NCBI GenBank assembly: GCA_012932865.1
Contig: SAXG01000006.1
Span: 992,001 to 1,056,000, forward strand
Source: Amylostereum areolatum
Lineage: Eukaryota; Basidiomycota; Agaricomycetes; Russulales; Stereaceae
Direction of reading: 5' to 3'
Length of the DNA stretch: 64,000 nt
In this document: one piece after another, positions 1-11,760 of the stretch
Layout: each line of letters starts with the position of its first letter
How positions within the stretch are numbered: the first letter of the stretch is position 1
Made by a program: the position numbers and the translations under genes
Notes under the pieces: generated by a model
Database searches by the model: none
Told to the model about the DNA's origin: nothing
The model's input: the letters and a program-made list of their open reading frames with translations, nothing else

Positions 1-318
1 TGAGCCTACTGACGGGTTGAGTTTACGGCTGTGTATGAACTGTATGCAGCGTGAGCGCGTCAGGACAGAGATAGGTGGGAGGGAAAGACGGCTCACGTCG
101 TGGTAGAAGGACCCCGATTTTTCGCCGACCACAAGGAGCCTATTGCGTCTGAAGGAGAGAGTATACCAGAAAACGCTTTGGACGAAGGACATGATGAGAG
201 CCGCAGTGAAAAGTCCGAAAAAGTGGGACTTGAAGAAGAGCGCGAGCGAGGAACAGCCGAAGAAAAGCAACCAGCCAGCGGCGATCCCCAGTGTGAGCAG
301 ACCGGTCGCCAAAGCTAA
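1..318 (-). pseudogene. ERG24-like sterol reductase fragment (left copy)
   Basis: This is the reverse complement of 31869-32186 and encodes the same piece of a C-14/C-24 sterol reductase-like membrane protein. It shows a hydrophobic run beginning with LLTLGIAAGWLLFFG, an intron, and the start of the next exon with HSRKLNPS, a weakened form of the GRELNPR motif of ERG24/lamin-B-receptor proteins. It is truncated by the window edge, and its homologue at 31870-32952 has an in-frame stop and a short C-terminus, so it is probably non-functional. That this is an ERG24-family relic is inference from motif order. Confidence 0.6.
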
Positions 319-510
319 ACGTTAAACGATTGCGTTAGACGCGATACGAGCGGAGAAAGAAAATGTTTGTTTGCCGCGGCGCGGAAAATGTTCTTGGGTT
401 TTATATTTGCGGCACACACAACGACGATACACAGCATCAAGCCGTACACCTTTGAAGCGCAATCCACCTTTGAAACACAATCCACCTGGAGGTTGCAGAT
501 CTCTGGGTCC

Positions 511-1790
511 CTAAGCTCCGACGGAAACGGCACGAGACGCTCCAGTCAAGAGCGCCTGGTACAGAACCTCCGCCGAACCACCGTCCTCAGCCAAGACACC
601 AATCTCTTCTATATCGCTGAGAATCCGGTCCACCTGTTCGCCTGCACCTGAGAGATGGGCGACCTTTGCGCACACTGCATGCAGGGCAAGAAGGTTGGGA
701 TCTGGGAGGGGCAAGCGTGCTGGATCAGGTGTGGTCAACGTCACCCCGGTGGCCTGTTCGGGTGTCAGCAAGCCAGGCATGACAGTTTTGATGTTGTAGC
801 AATTTGGAATATCCTGGATATTAGCGGGAAAACGAGACAAGAGAACAAGGGATAAGCATCGTACTTAGTGGTGCAAATGAAGTCGCCCTTCCTCACCGTC
901 CTTTCGAACCACAACTCTAATCTGTCAAACCAATCGTGCACGTTGCTCTCGAACGTCATGACGTTGTATAGCAAATGGATGTTGTCTCCCTTCAATCTGC
1001 CCACATCGTACCCGAACCGGCTTAAGACGGCAAGCACGGCGGCAGCATAATCTCGCTGTGTGACGATGAGTATGATGGCGATAAAGAAACATAAGATGAA
1101 TCGCACCTTCGGAGACTTGCTCATATCAAAACACGTCGACTCGGGCATGACATGCCCTAACTGTGTGTGAACCACCCCGGCACAAATTCTCTCTTCCATA
1201 GGGACGTGCTCAGCAGAGAAGTCGTATTTGCCAGTGATGACGCAGCGAAAACCGTCCCTGATCAGAGCCTAAATTGTCAGGTGAGCAAATGGGCCAACCA
1301 ATATTGTATAGGAATTCACCTGTCTCTTGGCTTCCCTATAATCGCGCGGTGCTTCAATAATGGTGGCGAGCAGCCTTTCCTTGGTGACATCAAATGAGGG
1401 TCGACTCGGGTGGGTTCTCGACGTAGGTGTCCGCCCTTTGTACTTTTTGACTGTGCTGTGGTCAGAGAGTAAATAACACCCGAAAGTGACAGAGGGCAAC
1501 TCACAGCACCGGACAAAATAATCTTTGAATACATCGCCTAGGTCGGAAAGACTCCGGTCATTCTGGGAGCACGAGTGTATGACCTTGACAACTTCATGAC
1601 GAGCGAGGGTATTCGGAGCGTGGATGATCAAGTAGCCGAGCAACCTGGCGTGCACGATGTTGTCTTTGCGGTCACCCTGGAGAGACCGTGCTTCAAAGGC
1701 AAGACAAACATCGTATGCGCTAATGTGGTTCGGGTCATGCAAGACACGTAAATCTGGATCGCTAAGACGAGGTAGAGGGGTACCTGCCAT
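511..1790 (-). CDS. HNH nuclease-family protein, copy L1 (intact)
   Basis: Four exons. The N-terminal exon (MAGTPLPRLSDPDLRVLH...) has no recognised domain. The second carries the HNH_2-like core with DGFRCVITGKYD, then GHVMPES with the first catalytic-type histidine. The third has LYNVMTFESNVHDWFD, supplying the N and second H of the motif. The last ends in SVGA. Introns are about 51 bp except for an 80 bp one before DIPNCYN. This multi-copy HNH family is common in Agaricomycetes and its role is unknown; transposon- or defence-related roles are speculation. L1 differs from the other copies by W for C in HDCFD. Its partner in the other arm is 30396-31676. It is divergent from the gene at 2569, with about 780 bp between the start codons. 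Confidence 0.75.
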
Positions 1791-2568
1791 GGTGGTTGGT
1801 TGAAAAGAACATAAGATAAGGTAGGCCGCATGATTCAAAACCGTACCCCTCACGTGCCGGCACATGCTTGTGACAAGCTGTGACAACGGCCAAATGAAAG
1901 GAGTCGGGGGACGAAGCAAGGACGAAGACCGATAGATTTTGCGCCAATAAAAAGATTGTGGTATGCGAGACTCTCGGGGAAGTGACGGTGGGCGGTGGGG
2001 TGCGTTGAGGTGGATGCCGGTGGCCGCCGCGAGTCAGTGGGGTATGCTATATCACAGCCAGGAGGTCATTCAGCGGAGGAGACAGACCATACGGGAGCGT
2101 CGGGACTCGGGAGCTGGGAACTCGGAGGATGATCGATGAGGTTGCAGGTGGCTGATACTGACTGCTTACAAAACTCGTTTGAAGTGAGTTACAACGCGGC
2201 TACAATGGGTTTTGTAGTCATGCTTCAATCGGACGCAAAAAAGGTCACAAACTTCATAGTACCAAATGAAAGCCGTCGTTGAGAAACGTATTCTGAGTGT
2301 AACATGTAAACAACTTTCTTTTCGAAGCGGAGGCCATTTTCCGAGCTCCCAGTGCCGACCTCTGATCTGGCCGTAAAACGCGCGACGCGCCAAATCCGAA
2401 ATCGACGACAAGTTCTCCCACTCCAGTCCGCTCATCCCCTCTTATATAAGCATATGTCATGCGAGCGGACTGGGAACGAGTCTAGTCGAAGTCCTCGAAG
2501 TATCTCCGTCAGCCTGCTATCAAGACAGATCAAGACCCGATTGCGTATGTTCTTTTCAACCAACCACC
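1791..2568. promoter_or_regulatory. Divergent intergenic region between HNH genes
   Basis: This 778 bp spacer separates two head-to-head HNH genes and presumably holds both promoters. A TATA-like CTTATATAAG lies at 2441-2450, about 120 bp upstream of the plus-strand start. The two genes share sequence right up to CTTTTCAACCAACCACC before the ATG, but the spacer halves are otherwise different, so the pair is not a simple perfect palindrome. No ORF here looks real. The mirrored copy is 29618-30395. Confidence 0.5.
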
Positions 2569-3840
2569 ATGGCAGGTACCCCTCTACCTCGTCTTAGCGA
2601 TCCAGATTTACGTGTCTTGCATGACCCGAACCACATTAGCGCATACGATGTTTGTCTTGCCTTTGAAGCACGGTCTCTCCAGGGTGACCGCAAAGACAAC
2701 ATCGTGCACGCCAGGTTGCTCGGCTACTTGATCATCCACGCTCCGAATACCCTCGCTCGTCATGAAGTTGTCAAGGTCATACACTCGTGCTCCCAGAATG
2801 ACCGGAGTCTTTCCGACCTAGGCGATGTATTCAAAGATTATTTTGTCCGGTGCTGTGAGTTGCCCTCTGTCACTTTCGGGTGTTATTTACTCTCTGACCA
2901 CAGCACAGTCAAAAAGTACAAAGGGCGGACACCTACGTCCGAGAACCCACCCGAGTCGACCCTCATTTGATGTCACCAAGGAAAGGCTGCTCGCCACCAT
3001 TATTGAAGCACCGCGCGATTATAGGGAAGCCAAGAGACAGGTGAATTCCTATACAATATTGGTTGGCCCATTTGCTCACCTGGACACTTCAGGCTCTGAT
3101 CAGGGACGGCTTTCCGCTGCGTCATCACTGGTAAATACGATTTCTCTGCTGAGCACGTCCCTAGTGCCGGGGGGGTTCATACGCAGTTAGGGCACGTCAT
3201 GCCCGAGTCGACGTGTTTTGATGTGGAAACGAGCAAGTCTCCGAAGGTGCGATTCATCTAATGTTTCTTTATCGCCATTATACTCATCGTCACACAGCAA
3301 GATTATGCTGCCGCCGTGCTTGCCGTCTTAAGCCGGTTCGGGTACGATGTGGGCAGATTGAAGGGAGACAAGATCCATTCGCTATACAACGTCATGACGT
3401 TCGAGAGCAACGTGCACGATTGTTTTGACAGATTAGAGTTGTGGTTCGAAAGGACGGTGAGGAAGGGCGACTTCATTTGCACCACTAAGTACGATGCTTA
3501 TCCCTTGTTCTCTTGTCTCGTTTTCTCCGCTAATATCCAGGATATTCCAAATTGCTACAACATCAAAACGATCGTCCCGTTGCTGACGCCCGAACAGGCC
3601 ACCGGGGTGACGTTGACCACACCTGATCCAGCACGCTTGCCCCTCCCAGATCCCAACCTTCTTGCCCTGCATGCAGTGTGCGCAAAGGTCTCCCATCTCT
3701 CAGGTGCAGGCGAACAGGTGGACCGGATTCTCAGCGATATAGAAGAGATTGGTGTCTTGGCTGAGGACGGTGGTTCGGCGGAGGTTCTGTACCAGGCGCT
3801 CTTGACTGGAGCGTCTCGTGCCGTTTCCGTCGGAGCTTAG
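2569..3840 (+). CDS. HNH nuclease-family protein, copy L2 (frameshifted)
   Basis: Same family as 511-1790 but the second paralogue type, with CITGKYD-coding sequence, PSAGGVHTQLGHVMPES, NVMTFESNVHDCFD and the terminal SVGA. Compared with its counterpart at 28349-29617 it carries two single-base insertions: an extra C near 2938 (ACGTCCGAG against ACGCCGAG) and an extra T near 3112 (GGCTTTCCGC against GGCTTCCGC). Each shifts the frame, the second inside the catalytic exon. If the sequence is correct the copy is dead; if these are base-calling errors it is intact. A TATA-like element lies at 2441-2450. Confidence 0.65.
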
Positions 3841-4240
3841 GGACCCAGAGATCTGCAACCTCCAGGTGGATTGTGTTTCAAAGGTGGATTGCGTTTCAAA
3901 GGTGTACGGCTTGATGCTGTGTATCGTCGTTGTGTGTGCCGCAAATATAAAACCCAAGAACATTTTCCGCGCCGCCGCGCCGCGGCAAACAAAAAATTTC
4001 TCTTCTGAGTCCCTCGACACCCTCTTCTTTACCTCGAGAGCGTTGGCAGCCGCTTATATCAAAACTGTGCGATTACTGCAGGAATAGAGGGGAGAATCGA
4101 GAGGAGACCTGGGAGAATGCGAGGATGTGCAACTAGTTACAATCTCCCATCAAAAGTTAATTGGGCGAAAGGATTGGCATCCCATGAAAGAGGGAGGAGA
4201 TCGTTTCTGAGGCGACGATTAAAGATGAAAGCCCATTGGC

Positions 4241-4846
4241 TATAATACTGGCTTGGTGCGCTTTAGTTTCCTCTGTTTTGCCTACCACTGAATTCGCCTT
4301 TCTCTCGCAGAGAACCTCCGCTAATAGACACGTTTTACGAAAGCCCGTGTATCTTGCATATGCACAATGCACATCCCGTTTGTGGTGCTCTGCTCTCAGA
4401 AATCCACTCGCGGAATCAGTGAGCCAACTCTTACTTAGCGTCTTTCGGAGGACATCGTGGCAGGAATAGGATGCCACCCCAAGGCCGACTGAACTCAACC
4501 CCTTTCGATGCCCTTGCCAGTGCTTACCTCCCTAGGTCCTTCTTACTCGGATTGCAGGCCAACACAAAGCGGCTTCTCTCGTGAAAGCGCTTCCGAGGGG
4601 TGTACGCTCATATTTAACACGACTCGATTCGCGGGAGACGGTCTTTCCATCTCACTTCCTCAGCACCATGCCTCCACGTAATGGTAACCGTAACGACACG
4701 CATCCAAACCCATCAGGGAAACGAGGTTTGTCTCTCCCGTCCACGAATTTTTGACGTCTGTAATAACATCTACACGATAGGCCACCAACGTGCTCGTACT
4801 CCAAAACGGCTGATGGATATACCTGATGATATATTTTTTGCGGTAA
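4241..4846. repeat. Second inverted repeat, left arm (F-box promoter and first exons)
   Basis: 4241-4846 is repeated in reverse complement at 25265-25869. It contains the upstream region of the F-box gene, its start codon, intron 1 and exon 2, and stops just past the intron-2 splice donor (GCGGTAA). It overlaps the larger arm by the 9 bp TATAATACT, so on the left the two repeats form one continuous 4.85 kb arm, while on the right they are separated by a 2.08 kb insertion. Confidence 0.9.
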
Positions 4847-7138
4847 GAAGACATTCAACCTTGCTTTCATGTTCATACCATTCTGGTTGTCCATCAGATA
4901 TTCGAACATCTTCCTCCTGGAGATCTTATTCAACTATCGCGAGTCAACAAGGCGATCCACCAGATACTCCATTCTGAAGGGGAGTGCCGTACCGTGTGGC
5001 TCAGGTGCTTACAACGAGAGGGCGCTCCGGCAGCGCCAGAAGGCATGACTGAACCTGCATGGGCCAATTTATTGTTCGGCGGATACTGCTCAGTATGTCG
5101 CACATTCAGGGAAAACTGGACGTCATTAATCAATGGATAGATGTGCGCCGAAGGACGTCCCAATGCTGCCCGCAAAATCCTGTTCGAATTCGGTCGCCGT
5201 ATCTGCCGGTCCTGTAGGAAGAACAGGTCAGTCAGCCACAGACTAGGTTCCCTTCTGCAGCAAGCTTATGTATCGGCACGCACTTCAGATTAATTCGCGG
5301 CTATTTCGGTCTAGAAGCCTTCCTTCCGTCTATCGGTCTATCGGCTGCACTCGCCTGGGCTTTGGGAGACCTTATTCCCTTCTACAAAGGCGCGTCCCCG
5401 CCTTATCTGTAATACTTGGCTCTAACGAGGCCTTCTACCTCGCTAGAGGATGGGGTCCGCCTTTATGTCAAAGATGACTTTTACGACCTTAAGGATGCTC
5501 TTCTACGTGAGCGAAACAGTGCGGACGGCCACTTAGTCGTGGGCAGCCGCCTTCGAAAAGATTCAGTACGAAAGGGCGGAACAGATCGAAAAGCGACGTG
5601 ATGTAAGTGTCATTTCGTAGGATAATCTGGTCCGGCGTATATAATGACCATTGCAGCACGTTATCCTGGCACAGAAGTGGTATAAGGAAAGGGTAATTGC
5701 GATGAAGGCCGCCTCGAAGGCATTAAAGTTGAGACGCCTAGAAGAGTCAGTGCTACTTTCGTCGTCTATATCTATCCTAATCGGAAAAAAACTTTAGACT
5801 TCTGCAACGCCTTCGTAGCGCTGGGCTCACCGAGGATGACACCGAACGCCTTTGTTATCGTTCTGAAGTCAGCAACACGGCCAACCTGAAGAATGTCACC
5901 GATAAAGGTAAGCGGTGAAGCAATTTCGAAACATTGGGAAACCTGGGTCATTGAATAGTCCTGCTCTAGCCGTAAGCGAGCTGTGGCGAAAGATATCGCC
6001 AAGCTTGCTGGAGGATCGTGACAAAAGAGCGATAATTCGACAAGCATGGCTCCTATTCCTCGCGGACGTGGACATCAAAATACTTTGGCTTATGCCAAAG
6101 ATATCCTCTATGGAAAGCGACCAAGACGTGCACGATCTTATACCTCTATGCTATGACGGCCGTCTGTGTCTGGAGGCCGTCTTGCGAGGCTTTTTCTGCA
6201 GGAGGTTCCGCTTCCAGCAGATCGAGTCATACGAACGGAAAGCCGAGCTCTCGAACAAGATTTACAGGCTGATGGTCAACCATGGAATGGCGGCTTTTGC
6301 ACAAGCCCTAATTTTCGAGATGAATACTAACAGTCTCCTGGGATCACACGGCGGCCTCGACTTGGCCATCAATATCCAGGAATTCCACCATCCCCACGAT
6401 CAGACAAGTACCCTAGATATGGCTCTTCCCTCCTATAAGTCGCAGCTGTGTTTTAGTTTGGAGGGAGTTGCGCGCTACCTGAACGCAAACCTACGCGGGA
6501 TCGATCCGGTGCTTAATTTTTTTGCGATACGCATCGTGCTCAAGTTGTTGGCTCTACTCGGACTCAATCCAGCCCTCACGATGGCGACGGAGATGGATGA
6601 GCGGAGGGCGTATTTCGTATGCATGTCCTGTGCTCCAACCCAGGTGTATACGGCGGAGGGGCAGTTTCAGACGGAAGTAACGGTGATGGATTGGCGGGCA
6701 TCCGTACGTGGGCATTTTTTTTCTCGCGTGTTCACCCGACTAATTGAGCGTATAGGTACTGCACGAGTGGGAGATGCATCCCGATACCGACGTCGTCTGG
6801 CGGGCCCTCTCCGAGAGGGAACAGGAACTCGCGGTCCAGATCATCCCACTCCCTGGGGCCGATCTCTCGCATTGGGGATGCCGTCTCTGCAGCTCGTTGC
6901 TGAAGTATTCTTCAGACCCGCTCTGGCCAGGTCATGTCGTGTCGTCCACCGCTGAAGAAGTCGCCGAGCACTTGTGCACTGTGTACGACCACTCGCTGAT
7001 TTTTCTGGAACATGGATTGATGCTTCTTCCCTCAGGCATGGTATCGAAGCGAATCGCGTTGCTGCAAATATGTTCTACGACCCTTGTTGCCCGCGTACCA
7101 TGTCGAGCTTCTCGATTGTTTTTGTCTCTGTTCTGTGA
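4668..7138 (+). CDS. F-box-like protein
   Basis: Multi-exon gene. Exon 1 starts MPPRNGNRND; intron 1 is GTTTGTCT...GATAG and exon 2 ends at GCG before GTAAGAAG. Spliced, these give an F-box: RLMDIPDDIFF then IFEHLPPGDLIQLSRVNKAI. A Cys-pair region follows (FGGYCSVC, then GRRICRSCRKN), typical of large Agaricomycete F-box families. The middle exons around 5230-5900 are hard to splice and may be degraded. The C-terminal half is open at 5915-6710, with MDERRAYFVCMSC and MDWRASV, and after an intron LHEWEMHPDTDVVWRAL. The end is HGIEANRVAANMFYDPCC, stop at 7136-7138. Related C-termini occur at 59.7-61.0 and 62.5-64.0 kb. F-box proteins are usually SCF substrate adaptors; the target is unknown. 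Confidence 0.7.
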
Positions 7139-8723
7139 ACCAGGACATTGTCGTCGTTGTAGTGGCTGTATGCATTTTGTAATACATCCGAGTCACCTTT
7201 GATTTTTCTGGAGGCACCTTGCCTAATGTCATCTCTCCTCTTTGACATTCGCAGCATGTCACAAAACTGGCGTGATTTCTCTCTTTTTCTCAACATGCGC
7301 GTCGGGTGGGTAAGGGCAGAGTGAAACATGAGGCATGAGGCCATGAGGCCTGAGGCCCAACCCTAACCCTAAGGTTGTTGTAATCATATCTTCTAATGCC
7401 ACGGTTTGATCTTCTAACGATTTAAGTAACAAGTCTCTGTCCGCCTGGAACTCCACCTTGTGAACGTGCTCTTTCACGAACAATGGCTAGAATCGCCGAG
7501 GTACTCCATGGCCAGAATTGAAGTTCTACGGTATGTGCCATTGGGGCGTCAGTTCATACCGATAGGTGTAGCGGAAACAGGTCGGTTCCCGAGGCCTCCC
7601 CCTCTCGTACGCTCGACTGCGTTTCCAAAGAGCCTTTCCTTTATATTATCGACACTACACGAGCTCAAGCAAAGAGGGAAAATCAAAAAAATCGAAGAGA
7701 GATGCGCTTACCACAGAACTCGTTTAAGGGGACCCAACAGTAGCTGTAGGGATAGGATATCGATAACACGGGAACCCCGGCCGGCGAAAGCCTCCAGCGA
7801 GGGAAGAAGAAAATAATAAAAACGCGCGGAGACACTCGCACGACCGTAACCAACAAGACCTGACGCGAGAACGAACCGATCCAAAAAAATGAAAGGAAAA
7901 CGAGGGAGGGGGGGATGAGATGGTGTGAGACCGAGACCGAGACCGAGACCGAGAACGATGTGGATGGAGACGCGAACGATGGGGCAGAGAGCATGTGCTG
8001 GGTGTATTGTATTCAACGAGAATGTGTGTCTGGTAAGCGTGCGTGCGTGCGTGCGTATTGCAAAAACCGAAGCCGATAGGGATATAGCGAGATGCGGGGC
8101 TGGAGGTTGTATAAAAGTAAATAAGCCGGTCAAAACGAAAGTGGTGGCCCGTCGGCCCGTCGACAGAAATAAAAAAAGGGGAGAGGGGAGGGAACGTGGG
8201 GGGGATAGATGGAGAATGGGGAGGAGAGAGTGAGAAGCGTCCATCTTTAAGCGTGCGCGCGTGCGTTTTGTTGGCGGAGAAGCCAACCGAGAGAATGAAC
8301 AAAAAAGGGTGGGAGGGAAGGGGATGCAATGCACAAGGAAGCGAGCGAGGGGGAAGCGCGATCGTCATTAGGGTTACAATTGGAGGGTATAGGTGAAATG
8401 GGTGGTGGACACAGGCAGACCTAAAAAGTTAAGTGCGTGGATGGTTCGGAGTCGGATGTCGGGTGAGAACGGATCGCGCGGGAAGCGAACAGGGCGGGGG
8501 CAGAGAGAACAGAGCGCGGAGACGACGAAAGAGGATAACCGGGCAAAAACGACGCCAGTGAAGGTGGTGGATGAGACGAGGAGCCGAGGAGCCGACGTGG
8601 ATAACAATGCAACGAAGGACAGCGCAAATCGGAAGATACTTTAATGTTATGTCTGTAGGTAGCAGCGCGCGACGACCCAGCGGAGCGACCAAATCCAAAG
8701 AAACCAAACGGAAGCCCTCCTTC
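7139..8723. other. Intergenic, simple repeats, no supported gene
   Basis: No convincing ORF. Contains CCCTAACCCTAA (two telomere-type units on the minus strand) at 7361-7372, a short CATGAGGC/CCTGAGGC-rich stretch just before it, a GAGACC repeat at 7927-7954, and a GCGT repeat at about 8037-8056. Long minus-strand reading frames here are low-complexity (Ser/Pro/Phe-rich) shadows of purine-rich plus-strand DNA. It probably includes the 3' UTRs of the flanking convergent genes. Confidence 0.6.
7927..7954 (+). repeat. GAGACC hexamer microsatellite
   Basis: About four and a half tandem copies of the hexamer GAGACC, next to a second microsatellite (GCGT) 80 bp downstream. Read on the minus strand it gives the repeated RSRSRSRS/GLGLGLG peptides that make spurious frames here. 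Confidence 0.85.
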
Positions 8724-11665
8724 TCAAACGAAGAACTGGGTACTGCATCACGCACCCCTCGTCAGCCACCTTTCGGGTCGCCATGAAAGACAAGATAAAC
8801 GCACTGTATCCGACTCGCCGCATGCACCTCCATCTCCTCCATCTTGAACGAGTTGAGCTCCTCCTTGATCCTCTGCGCCAGCTGTGGCGTCAACCGACTC
8901 CACGTCGCAGGCTCGCTCCTCCGATCGTACACCGTGGCTGGGAAAGTGTCGTACACGCTTAGGTTGCTCGCGAACGCGAGGCGTTTCGCTGGCGACGTCG
9001 CCGCGCGATGCGTGAGCGTCGGCGCGACGTTGTTCACGGTGAGCATACTCGAGAGCACGGGGGCGGACGAGTTGAGAGCCGGGTGCGTAAACAGGGACTT
9101 TTCCTTCGTCCGGGGCTCATCCGTTTCCGTGTCTGACTGCGCTGGCGACTCCGTCTCGAACGAGAGCGGAGGGAGGAACGTCGGCGTCGGCGCGGGCCCG
9201 TTGAAGGAGGCACCACCGTGCGCGGACGAAAGTGAGCCATGTCGGTGCAGTCCGTCGATGTGGTCTGGGTCGGACGAACTGATGTGCGCTAACGGGCCGA
9301 GCTCGGGTTGGGCTCCGGCGGGGGAGTTGTACGAGTTGGAGCGTGCGCGAAGGGTCATGCCCGGTACGCCCTCCATGAATACGTGCTGGTCGTAGTTGCC
9401 CGCGTCTACATAGGCAAGAGGACGTTAGCAAGATGGACTGCGAGAACAAGGGAACCGAGAATCCGCACTCTTCAGAATGCCCCGCGCAGGCTGGCGCGTG
9501 CGCTCGACGCTCCTCCGTAGACCGACCCCCCAAGGCTCCGCATCGTCTTCGTCCACGCTGCCCCGCTCAAGACCTTGCCTGATCGTCACATCCGCCTCCT
9601 CGTCGTCCTCGTCGACGCCCTCGAGCCGGCTCCAATCTTCGTCGTCCCACGTTTCCCCATGACCTTCGCTTCCCGAATCGTCGTCCTCCACAAGCACACG
9701 GACGCCCTCCTCGTTCACGCGGTACGCCGCGCCGGGAGGAATGTGCCCCCCCGCGCGCGTCGTCGTGTTTTTCTCCCACGTCGTCGGCACAGGATCACCG
9801 GACACGGCGGCCGTCTCTTCGACACGCGCTTTGGCGGCCTCCGCCTCGGCGGCGTTGGTCTTCAAGGTGTGACGTCGGGCGAGCTCGGCGGCGGGGCTGA
9901 GCCCGGTGAGCTGGTCACCCCAATCGCTGCTCTGTCGGTCGATTTCGCCGTTGATCTGGGACACGCTCGGCTCCACGATCGAACCCTTCTCCCCCTTCTT
10001 CTTCTTGCCCTTGTCCTTCTTGCTCGACGAGGCGGCAGGCGCAGCCTCGGCCTCAACATCCTCGCGCTCCTTCTTGTCCTTGAACAGTGAGGTGATGCCT
10101 GCGAGCGAGTTGCGTCGCGCGAGCTTGCCGATGGAGCCAAGCTTGCGGATGACGACCGAGGCGGAGGACATGGTGGACGACAGCGAGATGTTGTCCGTCG
10201 ATGCGTTGAGGCGCGAGTTGAAGAGCGCGGTGCGCGACTTCTTCTTCGTCGTCTTGGTCGCCGTCGACGCGGCGTCTCCTGTGTCGCCCGCGCCGGTGAG
10301 CCCACTGGCCATCGAACCACTGGTGCCACCGGTCGCGCTAGAGCTGGCCTCCTCGTTGATGGTCTGTGCGGCGCTGAGAGAGAGCGCGCGGCGGAGACGG
10401 CCCTTGATGCCCGAAGGTTTGGGAAGTTCAGGGTTGGGATTGGGGGAGGCAGCGATGAGCTCGCTGTCGTCGCGGGATTTACGTTTATCGGCGGCGGTCA
10501 TGCCCTGGGAGAGGGGCGACGGCGAAAGTCGAGGGGTGCGAAGAACGGGAGTGCTGGCGGGGGCGGTGGCCACGGTGGAGGCAGGAGCGGGACGGGACGA
10601 TGATGACGAGGACGAGGACGCGGTACGCGCGTGGGGACGGGAAGGGGGGACAGGCGAGCCGCGCCCGGTGCTTGACGGAGCCGGGGAATGCGGGGTTGTG
10701 CCGTTGCGGCTGCGGACGCTGCCCGAGGCGCTTGCGCCCGCGCCCGCGCCCGCCGCGGGGCCGCCGCCACCTTGAGAGCCCTGTAGGCTGCTTGTGCGCT
10801 GGCGAGAGCCACTGCTGGTCGAGTTGACAGACGAGCTTGAGCCGGAAGCGTCGTTGCGAGCGTAAGGGGGGTGGAAGTTGGGCTGCGGACGCCAGTCCTG
10901 GGGGACTGGGGCGGGTTGGGGCGGTGGCTCTGCGTGCTGGGAGCCCTGGCGATGATTGGGACGTCGATAAGGGTGAAAGCCATCGTAGGATGGCTGACCT
11001 GCGGGGGTGGAAGGAGACTGAGGGCCGGTGGCGGGGGAGGCGGAAGGGCTGCTGCGGTAGCCGTTGGGATGAGGGGGAGGCGGGGTTCCGCTGGGGAAGG
11101 GGCTGAAGTTCTGCAGCTGGTTTTGTTGAAAGTATTCTGTGGGAGAGGGCGCGGCGGGGGAGCGTGAGGAGCGGGAAGCGGAGTGGGAAGGATGCTGAAG
11201 ATGAGGCAAATGAGGCGGGTGTTGTTGTTGGACGTGAACGGCCTGCGCCTGCGCCTGTTGCTGAGCGGAGAGCATCATCTGGTGATACCACTGAGCAGCG
11301 GCCATCTGCGCGTTGTGGTCGAAGTACGCGTTCTGCTGTTGGAGCGCGGCCTGGTGAGGCATCAGGTTGTACGGCGGTTGATGTTGGTGGTTTTGGTAGT
11401 AGGCGGCGGGGTAAAAGGGCGGGGCTTGGGCGTTCCATTGCGTGGGAGCGGACGACGGCGGGGGCTGTTGTTGCTGTTGCTGCTGTTGCTGTTGCTGTAT
11501 TTGTGGCTGGGACTGCTGAGCCTGCTGAACGGGATAAGGATAGTGATTGGCGGGGGGGACGGGCGACGGCGTCGGGGAATGGTCGGCGGAGCGCTGACGT
11601 TGAGCGGGACTGTCCATTGTGTGTTCACGAGGGAGATGCCAGTCCTGGGGAGCGAGCACGGCCAT
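8724..11665 (-). CDS. BNI4/AFR1-type PP1-docking scaffold-like protein, 938 aa
   Basis: Three exons: 9469-11665, 8805-9405 and a 19-nt last exon 8724-8742; introns are 63 and 62 bp. The total is 2817 nt, an exact multiple of three. The N-terminal two thirds are Gln-, Pro- and Ser-rich (a run of about 11 Gln), and a basic KGRLRRALSLS segment follows. An acidic stretch precedes RGILK. The C-terminus is conserved: RLAFASNLSVYDTF, VYDRRSEPATWSRLTP, then QRIKEELNSFKMEEMEVH and, across the last splice, SRIHTQFFV. This matches the C-terminal domain of yeast Bni4/Afr1 proteins, which bind PP1 (Glc7) through an RVxF-type site; RLAF would be that site here. By analogy it may target PP1 to the cell cortex or septum; this is inference. 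The ATG at 11665 was preferred over one at 11914, which would add a low-complexity leader. Confidence 0.7.
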
Positions 11666-11703
11666 GGACCTATCCCGACTTTCAGACGGGCGGATAAGCG
11701 TGA

Positions 11704-11760
11704 GGACAGAAGGGAAAGGGAAAGGGAACGGGAAAGGGAACGAGAAAGAGAAAGAGAAAC
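11704..11760 (+). repeat. Purine mirror-like GGGAAA tract upstream of BNI4-like gene
   Basis: Nearly uninterrupted purines (GGGAAA/GGAAC/GAAAGA units) for over 50 bp, 40-95 bp upstream of the chosen start codon and therefore probably in the 5' UTR or core promoter (pyrimidine-rich on the coding strand). Such tracts can form triplex DNA or act as poly-pyrimidine promoter elements; which applies here cannot be seen. Confidence 0.7.

Larger units (their letters stand above)
1..4249. repeat. Left arm of 4.25 kb inverted duplication
   Basis: Positions 1-4249 are the near-identical reverse complement of 27949-32186. Paired positions sum to 32186-32198, so only a few small indels separate the arms. 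Position 1 pairs with 32186, inside an exon of an ERG24-like gene, so the left arm is cut by the window edge and may extend further. The arm holds an ERG24-like fragment and two divergent HNH genes. Its inner end is the 9-mer TATAATACT at 4241-4249, which is also the site of a later insertion in the other arm. Confidence 0.95.

Noticed and set aside
7361..7372. CCCTAACCCTAA as a chromosome end
   Set aside because: Only two telomere units and unique sequence on both sides; interstitial, not terminal.
7708..8334. Long minus-strand frames (200+ residues) over simple repeats
   Set aside because: Composition is Ser/Pro/Phe low complexity produced by purine-rich plus-strand DNA; overlapping frames are equally long; no domain or splice logic.
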